Assembly (NCBI RefSeq): GCF_036231965.1
Contig: NZ_CP109499.1
Span: 2,914,001 to 2,978,000, forward strand
DNA length: 64,000 bases
DNA from: Streptomyces sp. NBC_01428
GTDB taxonomy: Bacteria; Actinomycetota; Actinomycetes; Streptomycetales; Streptomycetaceae
Direction of reading: 5' to 3'
This document shows, piece by piece, positions 46,113 to 54,559 of the stretch. Numbering within the stretch: the stretch's first letter is position 1; each line of letters starts with the position of its first letter. Position numbers and translations under genes: made by a program. The notes beneath the pieces are model-generated. The model was not told where the DNA came from. It worked only from the letters and a program-made list of their open reading frames with translations, and made no database searches.

Positions 46113-46970
46113 TCAGGCCGTGGCCGTGTCGGTGGTCGGCGTCGAGGGGGTGTCGGCGGTCCCCTCGGCTTCCTTGGCCGCCAGCTGAGCGGCATGAGCC
46201 GCCTGCTCCGCGGCCTGGGCCGACTTCGCGCGTTCGTCCGCGGCGGAACGGATCGCACGCCACGCGGACTCCGCGGCCTGCTGCTCCGCCTCCTTCTTGC
46301 TGCGGCCGGTGCCGGTGCCGTACGAGACGCCTCCGACGCGGGCGGCAGCAGTAAAGGTCTTCTCGTGGTCGGGACCGGTCTCCGAGACCAGGTACTCGGG
46401 AACACCGAGCCCCTCGGTCGCGGTGAGCTCCTGGAGACTGGTCTTCCAGTCCAGGCCGGCACCGAGGTTCGAGGACTTCTCGATCAGCGGATCGAAGAGC
46501 CGGTGGACGAGTTCGCCCGCCGCTTCCAGACCCTGGTCGAGATAGACAGCGCCGATCACCGCTTCAAGGGTGTCGGCGAGGATGGACGCCTTGTCCCGGC
46601 CTCCCGTGCCTTCCTCACCCCGGCCGAGCCGGATGAAGAGGCCGAGTTCGAGGCCGCGGCCCACTTCCGCCAGCGCACGAGAATTGACCACCGCGGCCCG
46701 CAACTTGGCCAGTTGGCCCTCGGGCAGGTCGGGGTGGGTGCGGTACAGCGTGTCCGTGACCACGAGCCCCAGCACGGAGTCCCCGAGGAACTCCAGGCGC
46801 TCGTTGGTCGGCAGACCGCCGTTCTCGTACGCGTAGGAACGGTGGGTCAGCGCACGCACCAGAAGGGCGGACTCGAGCTTGTAGCCGAGCCGCCCTTCCA
46901 GAAGCGTGTGGGACGAGGCTGTGTTGTCCGCCTTTTTCTTGGCGTTTGAGTCCGCCTTGGCGTCAGACAT
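46113..46970 (-). CDS. rnc: Ribonuclease III (AbsB)
   Basis: Double-strand-specific RNase that processes rRNA and, as AbsB in S. coelicolor, controls antibiotic synthesis globally. ATG 46970 ([13 protein letters not shown]) gives 285 residues. Catalytic signature: [16 protein letters not shown], with the second acidic set in [20 protein letters not shown]. The double-stranded RNA-binding domain follows: [20 protein letters not shown] to [16 protein letters not shown]. The acidic Ala/Thr-rich tail of ~40 residues is extra to the core. Read after rpmF and DUF177, the conserved DUF177-rpmF-rnc-mutM order. Confidence 0.97.
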   Translation of the reverse strand: MSDAKADSNAKKKADNTASSHTLLEGRLGYKLESALLVRALTHRSYAYENGGLPTNERLEFLGDSVLGLVVTDTLYRTHPDLPEGQLAKLRAAVVNSRALAEVGRGLELGLFIRLGRGEEGTGGRDKASILADTLEAVIGAVYLDQGLEAAGELVHRLFDPLIEKSSNLGAGLDWKTSLQELTATEGLGVPEYLVSETGPDHEKTFTAAARVGGVSYGTGTGRSKKEAEQQAAESAWRAIRSAADERAKSAQAAEQAAHAAQLAAKEAEGTADTPSTPTTDTATA

Positions 46971-46989
46971 CAGACCTCTCACCAGCCGC

Positions 46990-47163
46990 TCAGACCTCGA
47001 GGACCTGGCGCTTGTTATAGGTGCCGCAAGCCGGGCACGCGATGTGCTGCAGCTTGGGCTCGTGGCAGCGCTCGCACGCAACCAGGGTGGGGACCGCAGC
47101 CTTCCACTGCGACCGGCGGTGGCGCGTGTTGCTGCGCGACATCTTCCGCTTCGGAACAGCCAC
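46990..47163 (-). CDS. rpmF: 50S ribosomal protein L32
   Basis: 57 residues from GTG 47163: [20 protein letters not shown], then a Cys4 zinc ribbon [18 protein letters not shown]. This is the zinc-containing form. Two bases separate it from the DUF177 stop, so the two are coupled as in most bacteria. Confidence 0.97.
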   Translation of the reverse strand: MAVPKRKMSRSNTRHRRSQWKAAVPTLVACERCHEPKLQHIACPACGTYNKRQVLEV

Positions 47164-47165
47164 GG

Positions 47166-47810
47166 CTACTTCTCCTGCTTCTCGTCGACGCCAGGTTCGG
47201 CGCCGCTCAACTCGTCCTTCTCGCCATCTTCGAGTGAACCGGCGAGTCCCTGCAGTGCCGCCCAACGGATGTCGACGGCGTCATGGTGGTGTTCCGGGTC
47301 GTCCGCGAGCCGGGCTCCGCATTCGGAGCACAGGCCCGGGCAGTCGTCCTGGCACACCGGCTGCATCGGCAGTGCGAGCACCACCGCATCACGCAGCACG
47401 GGTTCGAGGTCGAACAGTCCGTCCTCGAGGAAGAGCGTGTCCTCGTCGTCCTCGGCGTCGTCGGCCGGCTCCGCCTTGGGGCGGCCCCGGTCATCGGCGT
47501 CAGGGTACGAGAACATCTCCTGGAAGTCCGCTGTGAGCACCTGCTCGAGCGGCTCCAGACACCTTACGCACTCCCCCTTGGCCGATGCACGGGCGGTGCC
47601 TGTGACAAGCACCCCTTCCATGACCGACTCCAGGCGGAGGTCGAGCTCCACCGGGGCGCCTTCCGGCACTCCGATGACACCCTGGATCCCCAGATCCACG
47701 GGGGCGTCGATCGTGCGGTTCAGGCGCTGCAGCGCGCCAGGACGCCGCCCCAGCTCGTGTGTGTCGAACACAAGAGGGTTGCGGTGGTCGAGGCGGGCGT
47801 TCAGAGCCAT
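47166..47810 (-). CDS. DUF177 (YceD-type) protein
   Basis: 214 residues. YceD-family protein, found coupled to rpmF and linked to 23S rRNA accumulation in plants and bacteria. Visible features: [49 protein letters not shown] and the second Cys cluster [19 protein letters not shown]. The acidic insert [17 protein letters not shown] is conserved in pattern. Likely cytosolic. Confidence 0.93.
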   Translation of the reverse strand: MALNARLDHRNPLVFDTHELGRRPGALQRLNRTIDAPVDLGIQGVIGVPEGAPVELDLRLESVMEGVLVTGTARASAKGECVRCLEPLEQVLTADFQEMFSYPDADDRGRPKAEPADDAEDDEDTLFLEDGLFDLEPVLRDAVVLALPMQPVCQDDCPGLCSECGARLADDPEHHHDAVDIRWAALQGLAGSLEDGEKDELSGAEPGVDEKQEK

Positions 47811-47985
47811 TCCTGCTTTCGATCTTCGAACTCATGGGGACGCCGCCCCTGGTGTTCCGTGGGCAGCGTTGATCGCGGACGTACACGCGACCGAAGAGCC
47901 AGGATACTGGACCTTTCGCTCACGGCCCAATCCGGTCCGGGCGCCCCGCTCCGCACCCCGGCGCGCACCCCCGGCGGCCCGGCCG

Positions 47986-49080
47986 TCAGTGGCCGCCGCG
48001 CCCCTGTTCGTAGGCCCTGAGCTGCTCGGCGCTGATCATGCCGGTGTCGAAGAGACTGGTCTCGTCGAGCGCCTGCGCCTGCTGTTCCTGGACCTGCCCC
48101 TGCCCCTGCTGCTGGACGTACGCCTGCTGCTGGTTCTGGTCGTAGGCGGCCTGCTGGTCGTACCCCTGCTGCGGGTAGGCCGCGTACGGGTCGGCCTGCT
48201 GGTAGCCGTACGGGTCCTGCTGCTGGGCGTACTGCTGCTGATAGCCGTACGGGTCCTGCTGCTGGTGCTGGTAGGCGTACGCCTCCTGCTGCTGGCCGTA
48301 CGTCGACTGCTGGGCGGGCACCTCGGGGCTCTGGTCGGGCTGCTCCGGGGCCTCGGCCAGATCGGCGAGGCCGGCCAGGTAGTCGGAGTCGCTGGTGTGC
48401 AGGCCCGGCGTCCCGTCCTCGCCGAAGGGGGTCAGGTCGCCGAGGTCGTCGCTGGCGATCCGGCCGTGCAGCTTCTGCCGGCCGCGGCCGACGGCCTCCA
48501 GCGTCTTGGCGAGGACGGCCTCGAAGGCGCCGAGCTTGATGTCGACGTATTCGTCGGCGTTGCGGCGCAGGGTCTCCGGGTCGTGGCTGCGCTCGGGGGC
48601 GTCCTCGTCCTCGTAGCCCTGCTCGTCGACGCCCGGGCCGGTACCGAGGAGCTTCTCGCGGCCGCGGCCGACCGAGCCGAGAGTCTTGGTGAGGACGACC
48701 TCGAAGTTGGCGAGCTTGGAGTCGACGTAGTCGTCGGCCTCGGCGCGGATCTCCTCGGCCTCCTGACGGGACTCGGCGAGGATCCGGTCCGCCTCGTTCT
48801 GCGAGCGGCGGGCGACCTCGGTGTCGGAGATCAGGGAGCCGCGCTCGGCGTGCGCGGTCTCGATGATCCGCTCGGCCTCCTGACGGGCCTGCTCCACCAT
48901 CTGCTCGCGGCCGCCGATCAGCTCCTGCGCCTGGGCGAGGGAGCCGGGCAGCGCCTGGCGCACCTCTTCGAGCATCGAGAGCAGGTCGGCGCGGTTGACC
49001 ACGCACGAGGCCGACATGGGCATGGACCGGGCGCTGCCGACCGCAGCCACGATCTCATCGAGCTTCTTCTGCACGTCCAC
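47986..49080 (-). CDS. DivIVA-like coiled-coil protein with Gln/Tyr-rich tail
   Basis: 364 residues from a GTG start (VDVQKKLDEIVAAVGS). Residues ~30-110 form a long coiled coil (EQARQEAERIIETAHAERG) of the DivIVA/ATP synthase b-subunit kind. Two near copies of a ~31-residue unit follow (DDYVDSKLANFEVVLTKTLG and DEYVDIKLGAFEAVLAKTLE). The last ~150 residues are low complexity, dominated by Gln, Tyr, Gly, Ala and Pro (YGYQQQYAQQQDPYGYQQ), then DETSLFDTGMISAEQLRAYE at the end. No signal peptide. Probably a cytoskeletal or polar-growth-associated scaffold; assignment is inferential. Monocistronic-looking between coaD and DUF177. Confidence 0.85.
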   Translation of the reverse strand: MDVQKKLDEIVAAVGSARSMPMSASCVVNRADLLSMLEEVRQALPGSLAQAQELIGGREQMVEQARQEAERIIETAHAERGSLISDTEVARRSQNEADRILAESRQEAEEIRAEADDYVDSKLANFEVVLTKTLGSVGRGREKLLGTGPGVDEQGYEDEDAPERSHDPETLRRNADEYVDIKLGAFEAVLAKTLEAVGRGRQKLHGRIASDDLGDLTPFGEDGTPGLHTSDSDYLAGLADLAEAPEQPDQSPEVPAQQSTYGQQQEAYAYQHQQQDPYGYQQQYAQQQDPYGYQQADPYAAYPQQGYDQQAAYDQNQQQAYVQQQGQGQVQEQQAQALDETSLFDTGMISAEQLRAYEQGRGGH

Positions 49081-49179
49081 CGTGTGCTCGCCACTCTCTA
49101 CAGCTGTGATGGAGACGGACGGGTCGACTGTACGACCACTGCCGCCCCGCCCGACACCGGGTGACGCACTGTCAGGCGC

Positions 49180-49689
49180 TCAGTGCTTGCCCAGCCGCTC
49201 CGTGAGCTGCTCCAGAACCAGTGGCGGCACCAGGTGGCTGATGTCGCCGCCCCACTGCGCGACCTCCTTGACCAGCGAGGAGGACAGGAAGCTGTACGTG
49301 GGGCTGGTGGGGATGAAAAGGGTCTCGACTCCCGAGAGGCCGTTGTTCATCTGGGCCATCTGGAGTTCGTAGTCGAAGTCGCTGACCGCGCGCAGGCCCT
49401 TCACGATGGCCGGGATGTCGCGCTGCTTGCAGTAGTCGACGAGGAGGCCGTGGTAGGCCTCGACCTGGACATTGCCGAACTCGGCCGTGACCTCGCGGAT
49501 CAGCTCGATCCGCTCGTCGACCGTGAACAGGCCCTTCTTCGACTGGTTGATCATCACCACGACATGTACGACGTCGTACAGCGGGGAGGCGCGGGCGATG
49601 ATGTCGAGGTGTCCGTTGGTGATGGGGTCGAATGACCCCGGACAGACGGCGCGGCGCAACAGTGGTCCCTCGCTCTCCGGTCCGGTCAT
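49180..49689 (-). CDS. coaD: Phosphopantetheine adenylyltransferase
   Basis: Fourth step of coenzyme A synthesis. ATG 49689 ([20 protein letters not shown]) gives 169 residues; the amino tail is about ten residues longer than usual. Core motifs: [19 protein letters not shown] with the nucleotidyl-transfer HxGH-like T/H site, [20 protein letters not shown], and [20 protein letters not shown] near the end. Overlaps the rsmD stop by 4 bp (ATGA). Confidence 0.96.
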   Translation of the reverse strand: MTGPESEGPLLRRAVCPGSFDPITNGHLDIIARASPLYDVVHVVVMINQSKKGLFTVDERIELIREVTAEFGNVQVEAYHGLLVDYCKQRDIPAIVKGLRAVSDFDYELQMAQMNNGLSGVETLFIPTSPTYSFLSSSLVKEVAQWGGDISHLVPPLVLEQLTERLGKH

Positions 49690-50273
49690 CGTGCGTCTTC
49701 GCACGTAGAGGCGGCGCGACCGTACCAAAACGTGCCCTCGCCGTATCGACGGGCCCTGACGGCTTCGAAACCGTCCGGCCACACGAATTCGCCGCCTCTG
49801 GTGCTGCGCTCCACGGTGACGAGCGCATCCCCGGTGAGCCAGCCCCCCGTCCGGAGTGTGAGCAGGATCTCGCGAAGATCGTCGTCCGAGACGGCGTACG
49901 GAGGGTCGAGGAAGACCAGGTCGTACGGGACGGCGGGCGGCGCCGTGCGGATGATCTGTTCCGCTTTGCCCGCTCTGACCTCGGCGCCCGGCAGGCCCAG
50001 GGTCGTCACGTTCTCGCGGATGATCCGGGCCGCGCGGGCGTCCGCCTCGACGAGGAGGGTGTGCGCGGCGCCGCGGCTGAGCGCCTCCAGGCCGACGGCG
50101 CCCGACCCCGCGTACAGGTCGAGGACGCGCTCGCCGTCCAGCGGGCCGCCGAGCAGGGACTGCCAGGTGGAGAAGAGGCCCTCGCGCGCCCGGTCGGAGG
50201 TGGGGCGGGTGCCGGTGCCCGGCGGGACGGCCAGACGGCGTCCGCCGGCCCGGCCGGCGATCACGCGGGTCAT
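49686..50273 (-). CDS. rsmD: 16S rRNA (guanine966-N2)-methyltransferase
   Basis: Modifies G966 of 16S rRNA. ATG 50273 ([20 protein letters not shown]) gives 195 residues; the open frame extending upstream through recG is not real. Motif [21 protein letters not shown] and the catalytic DPPY in [19 protein letters not shown] are intact. Conserved recG-rsmD-coaD order, translationally coupled to coaD. Confidence 0.96.
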   Translation of the reverse strand: MTRVIAGRAGGRRLAVPPGTGTRPTSDRAREGLFSTWQSLLGGPLDGERVLDLYAGSGAVGLEALSRGAAHTLLVEADARAARIIRENVTTLGLPGAEVRAGKAEQIIRTAPPAVPYDLVFLDPPYAVSDDDLREILLTLRTGGWLTGDALVTVERSTRGGEFVWPDGFEAVRARRYGEGTFWYGRAASTCEDAR

Positions 50274-50341
50274 GAGGGTCCTTTGCGCTGGGGGTGTGTC
50301 GGTCGCTCCCAGTCTCTCAGCCGACGGCCGGTCACCGCGGC

Positions 50342-52558
50342 TCAGCCCTTGTCCAGGTACTGCTCGCGCTCCTCGTCGAGCAGGGCGTCCAGGGCGGTGC
50401 GCAGCCCGGGCAGGCCGGTCAGCTCGGGATCCGCGGCGACGACCGCGGTGGCCTCCTCGCGGGCCTCCGCGATGATCTCCTCGTCCTCGATGACGGCGAG
50501 CATGCGCAGGGAGGAGCGGACGCCGGACTGGGCCTGGCCGAGGACGTCGCCCTCGCGGCGCTGTTCGAGGTCGATGCGGGAGAGTTCGAAGCCGTCCAGC
50601 GTGGAGGCCACCGCGGTCAGCCGCTGGCGGGCCGGGCTCGCCTCGGGCATCTCGGAGACCAGCAGGCACAGCCCGGCCGCCGAGCCGCGGCCGACGCGGC
50701 CCCGCAGCTGGTGGAGTTGGGAGACGCCGAAGCGGTCGGCGTCCATGATCACCATGGCGGTGGCGTTCGGAACGTTCACCCCGACCTCGATGACCGTCGT
50801 CGCGACCAGGACGTCCGTCTCGCCGGCGGCGAAGCGGCGCATCACGGCGTCCTTGTCGTCGGGGTGCATCCTGCCGTGCAGGACCTCGATCCGGAGCCCC
50901 TGGAGGGGGCCCTTGGCGAGCTGGGCGGCGACGTCCAGGACGGCCAGCGGCGGACGCTTCTCCGCGTCGTCCTCGGGCGAGGCCTTCTTCCTGCCCTTCT
51001 TCGGGTCGTCGTCCTCGTCGCCGATGCGGGGGCAGACGACGTAGGCCTGGTGGCCGTTCTCCACTTCCTCGCGCACGCGCTCCCACGCGCGGGCGAGGAA
51101 GTGCGGCTTGTCGGCGGCGGGGACGACATGGCTGGCGATCGGGGATCGGCCGGCGGGCAGCTGGTCGAGGACGGAGGTCTCCAGGTCGCCGAAGACCGTC
51201 ATCGCGACCGTGCGCGGGATGGGGGTGGCGGTCATGACCAGCAGGTGCGGGGGCTGCTTGCCCTTGCCGCGCAGGGCGTCGCGCTGCTCGACGCCGAAGC
51301 GGTGCTGTTCGTCGACCACGACGAGGCCCAGGTCGTGGAACTGGACCTTGTCCTCGATCAGCGCGTGCGTGCCGATGACGAGTCCCGCCTCGCCGGTGAC
51401 CAGGTCCAGCAGCGCCTGCCGACGGCCCGCCGTCCCCATGGAACCGGTGAGCAGCACGACCTTCGTCGAGTGCTCGGCCCCGCCCAGCATGCCGCCCTCG
51501 GCCAGCTCCCCCATCATCTCGGTGATCGACCGGTGATGCTGCTGCGCCAGCACCTCGGTGGGCGCGAGCATCGCGGCCTGCCCTCCGGCGTCGACGACGG
51601 CGAGCATGGCGCGCAGGGCCACCATCGTCTTCCCGCTTCCGACCTCTCCCTGGAGCAGTCGGTGCATCGGGTGTTCGGTGGCGAGGCCGTCGAAGATCTC
51701 CTTGGAGACCTTCTGCTGGCCCTCGGTGAGGGTGAAGGGGAGCTTGGCGTCGAAGGCGGTGAGCAGGCCGTCCGGGGCGGGGACGCGGGCCACGGCCGGG
51801 AGTTGGGCGTCGGCGTGCCGGCGGCGGGCGAGGGCGACCTGGAGGACGAAGGCCTCGTCCCACTTGAGGCGGGCGCGGGCGTCCTCGACGTCCGCCTTGG
51901 TGTGCGGGCGGTGGATCTTGAGGAGCGCCTCGGGGAGGGTCACCAGGCCGCGGCCGTCCCGCAGGGAGTCCGGGAGGGGGTCGACGGCCTCCTGGGCGCT
52001 CGGGAGGACGGTCTGCACGGACTTGGCGATCTTCCAGGACTCCAGCTTGGCGGTCGCCGGGTAGATCGGGATGAGGGCGCCGGCCCAGCTGTCGACGCTC
52101 TCCACGGCCTCGTCGCCGTCCCCGGTCAGCAGTTCGTACGCCGGGTGGGCGAGCTGGAGGCGGCGGTTGAAGACGGAGACCTTGCCGGAGAACATCGCGC
52201 GGGTGCCGGGCAGCAGCTCCTTGTGGGGCTTGTGCACGCCGTGTCCGAAGAAGACCAGTTGGAGGCGGCCGCTGCCGTCCGTGATGGTGACCTCCAGGCG
52301 CTGGCCCTTGCCGCGGGGCGCCTTGGAGGAGGCGAAGGTGTGCAGGCGCGCGTCGGCGACCTGGGCGACCACGGTCACGTGCTCGTCCAACGGCAGGTCG
52401 GCGAGGTGGGTGAGCTGTCCCCGCTCCTCGTATCTGCGCGGGTAGTGGTGCAGCAGATCGCCGACGGTGTGCAGGCCGAGGTGCTCGGCCATCACCTTCG
52501 CGGTGGCGGCACCGAGCGCCTTCTTCAGTGGTTCATCGAGCACGGGCACGAGATCCAT
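50342..52558 (-). CDS. recG: ATP-dependent DNA helicase RecG
   Basis: Branch-migration helicase that reverses stalled forks. ATG 52558 (MDLVPVLDEPLKKALGAATA) gives 738 residues; an in-frame ATG at 52579 adds seven residues and neither has a clear ribosome site. The wedge/OB domain contains TVGDLLHHYPRRYEERGQL. Helicase motifs: LLQGEVGSGKTMVALRAML (I), VVVDEQHRFGVEQRDALR (II, DEQH), LVMTATPIPRT (III), VATTVIEVGVNVPNATAMV and QLRGRVGRGSAAGLCLL (V-VI). Its neighbour upstream is the divergent HSP90-like gene, not the DhaL gene usual at this position. Confidence 0.97.
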   Translation of the reverse strand: MDLVPVLDEPLKKALGAATAKVMAEHLGLHTVGDLLHHYPRRYEERGQLTHLADLPLDEHVTVVAQVADARLHTFASSKAPRGKGQRLEVTITDGSGRLQLVFFGHGVHKPHKELLPGTRAMFSGKVSVFNRRLQLAHPAYELLTGDGDEAVESVDSWAGALIPIYPATAKLESWKIAKSVQTVLPSAQEAVDPLPDSLRDGRGLVTLPEALLKIHRPHTKADVEDARARLKWDEAFVLQVALARRRHADAQLPAVARVPAPDGLLTAFDAKLPFTLTEGQQKVSKEIFDGLATEHPMHRLLQGEVGSGKTMVALRAMLAVVDAGGQAAMLAPTEVLAQQHHRSITEMMGELAEGGMLGGAEHSTKVVLLTGSMGTAGRRQALLDLVTGEAGLVIGTHALIEDKVQFHDLGLVVVDEQHRFGVEQRDALRGKGKQPPHLLVMTATPIPRTVAMTVFGDLETSVLDQLPAGRSPIASHVVPAADKPHFLARAWERVREEVENGHQAYVVCPRIGDEDDDPKKGRKKASPEDDAEKRPPLAVLDVAAQLAKGPLQGLRIEVLHGRMHPDDKDAVMRRFAAGETDVLVATTVIEVGVNVPNATAMVIMDADRFGVSQLHQLRGRVGRGSAAGLCLLVSEMPEASPARQRLTAVASTLDGFELSRIDLEQRREGDVLGQAQSGVRSSLRMLAVIEDEEIIAEAREEATAVVAADPELTGLPGLRTALDALLDEEREQYLDKG

Positions 52559-52628
52559 TGCACACCACACCACTGACATTGCCGTATACGTCCTGGAAAT
52601 CCGCTGGTCAGACGGCTGGTTCCGCGCC

Positions 52629-52634
52629 TAGGAT
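52629..52634 (+). promoter_or_regulatory. -10-like element upstream of the HSP90-like gene
   Basis: TAGGAT, 86 bases before the ATG at 52721, with a weak -35 (TGGTCA, 52605-52610) 18 bases upstream. It lies in the 162-bp gap divergent from recG. Assignment by eye, uncertain. Confidence 0.35.
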
Positions 52635-52720
52635 GACGCGCTCCGGCCCTTTCGCGGTCACCGTCCCCCGGGACCGCCCGACCCCGCGCCGTCGCACGTC
52701 CCCCCACCGGCGCAGCGACG

Positions 52721-54559
52721 ATGGACTCCCAGACCTCACAGCCTTCTCCGGCCTCCCCGTCTCCTCACACGTTCCAGGTGGACCTGCGCGGTCTGGTCGA
52801 CCTGCTCTCCCATCACCTGTACTCCAGTCCCAAGGTCTATCTGCGCGAACTGCTGCAGAACGCCGTCGACGCGATCACCGCGCGGCGCGCCGAGCAGCCG
52901 GACGCGCCCGCGACGGTGCGGTTGCACGCCGAGGACGGCACGCTGCACGTGGAGGACTCGGGCATCGGGCTCACGGAGTCCGACGTGCACAGTCTGCTCG
53001 CGACGATCGGCCGCAGTTCCAAGCGCGACGACGGCCTGGAGTCGGCCCGTTCGGACTTCCTCGGCCAGTTCGGGATCGGGCTGCTGGCCTGCTTCGTCGT
53101 GGCCGAGCGCATCCGGGTGGTCAGCCGCAGCGCGCGGACGCCCGACGCGGCGCCGGTCGAGTGGACGGCGGCCGACGACGGTTCGTACACCGTGCGCACC
53201 CTGCCGCACTCGGCTCGCCCCGAACCGGGCACCACCGTGCACCTGGTGGCGCGCGCGGGGGCCGGCGAGTGGCTGAGCGCCGAGCGCGTCAGGTCGCTGG
53301 CACGGGACTTCGGGGCGCTGCTGCCGTACGACGTGCGGGTGGGCGACGAGCCGATCGCGGACCTTCCGGCGCCCTGGGACCGCTCCTATCCGAGCCCGGC
53401 CACGCGGCGGGTGGCACTGGCCCGGCACTGTCACGACCTGTTCGGGTTCACTCCGCTGGACTCGATCGACCTGGACGTGCCGCTCGCCGGGATCCGGGGT
53501 GTCGCCTATGTGCTGCCGTCCGCGGTCAGCCCGGCCCAGCGGGCGAGTCACCGGGTGCACCTGAAGGGCATGCTGCTCACCGAGCGGGCCGAACAGCTGC
53601 TGCCCGACTGGGCGTTCTTCGTGCGCTGCGTCCTCGACACCGACAGCCTGCGGCCCACCGCGTCGCGCGAGTCGCTGTACGAGGACGAGACGCTCGCGGC
53701 CGTACGGGAGGCGTTGGGCGAGCGCATCCGGTCCTGGCTGACGGGGCTCGCGGCGGGCGATCCGGAGCGGCTGGCCGCGTTCCTCTCGGTGCATCACCTG
53801 GGGGTGAAGTCGCTGGCGCGGCACGATCCGGAGATGCTGCGCACGATGCTGCCGTGGCTGCCCTTCGAGACGACCGACGGACGGCTGTCGCTGGAGGAGT
53901 TCGCGCAGCGGCACCCGGTGGTGCACTTCACGCGGACGGTGGAGGAGTACCGGCAGGTCGCGCCGATCGCCTCCGCGCAGGGCGTCGGGGTCGTCAACGG
54001 CGGCTACACGTACGACAGCGAGCTGGTCGAGGCGCTGCCGTCGGTGCGTCCGGGCACGGTCGTCTCGGAGCTGGACGCGGACACCGTGACCGCGCACCTG
54101 GACGGGGTGGACCCGGCCGAGGAGCTGGCGCTCGCGCCGTTCCTGGCGGCGGCGCGGGCCCGGCTCGACCCGCTGGGCTGCGACGTCGTCCTGCGGGCCT
54201 TCCATCCGCTGTCGGTGCCCGCGCTGCACCTGGACGACCGTGCGGCCCGGCACGAGCAGGCCCGCGCGGACGCCGAGGAGCAGGCCGACGACCTGTGGGC
54301 GGGCATCCTGGGCTCGCTGCGCGGCAGCGCCCCGCGCGCGCGGCTGGTCCTCAACCACCTCAACCCGTTGATCCGGCGCATCAGTTCGCTCGACGAGCCG
54401 GACCTGATCGGCACGGCCACGGAGTCGCTCTACGGGCAGGCCCTGCTGATGGCGCAGCGCCCGTTGCGTCCGGCGGACTCCGCGCTCCTGAACCGTGCGT
54501 TCATCGGTCTCCTGGAGTGGGCCACGCACACCGACCCCGGAAAGGACGACCGGCGATGA
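52721..54559 (+). CDS. HSP90-family ATPase (divergent HtpG-like)
   Basis: 612 residues. GHKL ATP-binding domain: LRELLQNAVDAITARRA (catalytic Glu43, Asn47, Asp50), VEDSGIGLTESDV (Asp79-x-Gly-x-Gly) and SDFLGQFGIGLLACFVVAER (glycine loop, 115-120). The middle domain has VHLKGMLLTERAEQLLPDW and RPTASRESLYEDETL, where Arg corresponds to the catalytic Arg of the SRE motif in HSP90. After about residue 440 the sequence departs from HtpG and no MEEVD-like end is present (ends PGKDDRR). No good ribosome site precedes ATG 52721, so translation may be leaderless. ATGA overlap with the next gene makes the two a coupled pair. HtpG paralogue, role unknown. Confidence 0.86.
   Translation: MDSQTSQPSPASPSPHTFQVDLRGLVDLLSHHLYSSPKVYLRELLQNAVDAITARRAEQPDAPATVRLHAEDGTLHVEDSGIGLTESDVHSLLATIGRSSKRDDGLESARSDFLGQFGIGLLACFVVAERIRVVSRSARTPDAAPVEWTAADDGSYTVRTLPHSARPEPGTTVHLVARAGAGEWLSAERVRSLARDFGALLPYDVRVGDEPIADLPAPWDRSYPSPATRRVALARHCHDLFGFTPLDSIDLDVPLAGIRGVAYVLPSAVSPAQRASHRVHLKGMLLTERAEQLLPDWAFFVRCVLDTDSLRPTASRESLYEDETLAAVREALGERIRSWLTGLAAGDPERLAAFLSVHHLGVKSLARHDPEMLRTMLPWLPFETTDGRLSLEEFAQRHPVVHFTRTVEEYRQVAPIASAQGVGVVNGGYTYDSELVEALPSVRPGTVVSELDADTVTAHLDGVDPAEELALAPFLAAARARLDPLGCDVVLRAFHPLSVPALHLDDRAARHEQARADAEEQADDLWAGILGSLRGSAPRARLVLNHLNPLIRRISSLDEPDLIGTATESLYGQALLMAQRPLRPADSALLNRAFIGLLEWATHTDPGKDDRR

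Noticed and set aside
48080..48300. Apparent CTG/CAG-rich DNA repeat block
   Set aside because: It is the coding DNA for the Gln/Tyr-rich tail of the DivIVA-like protein, not an independent repeat or CRISPR; spacing is irregular.
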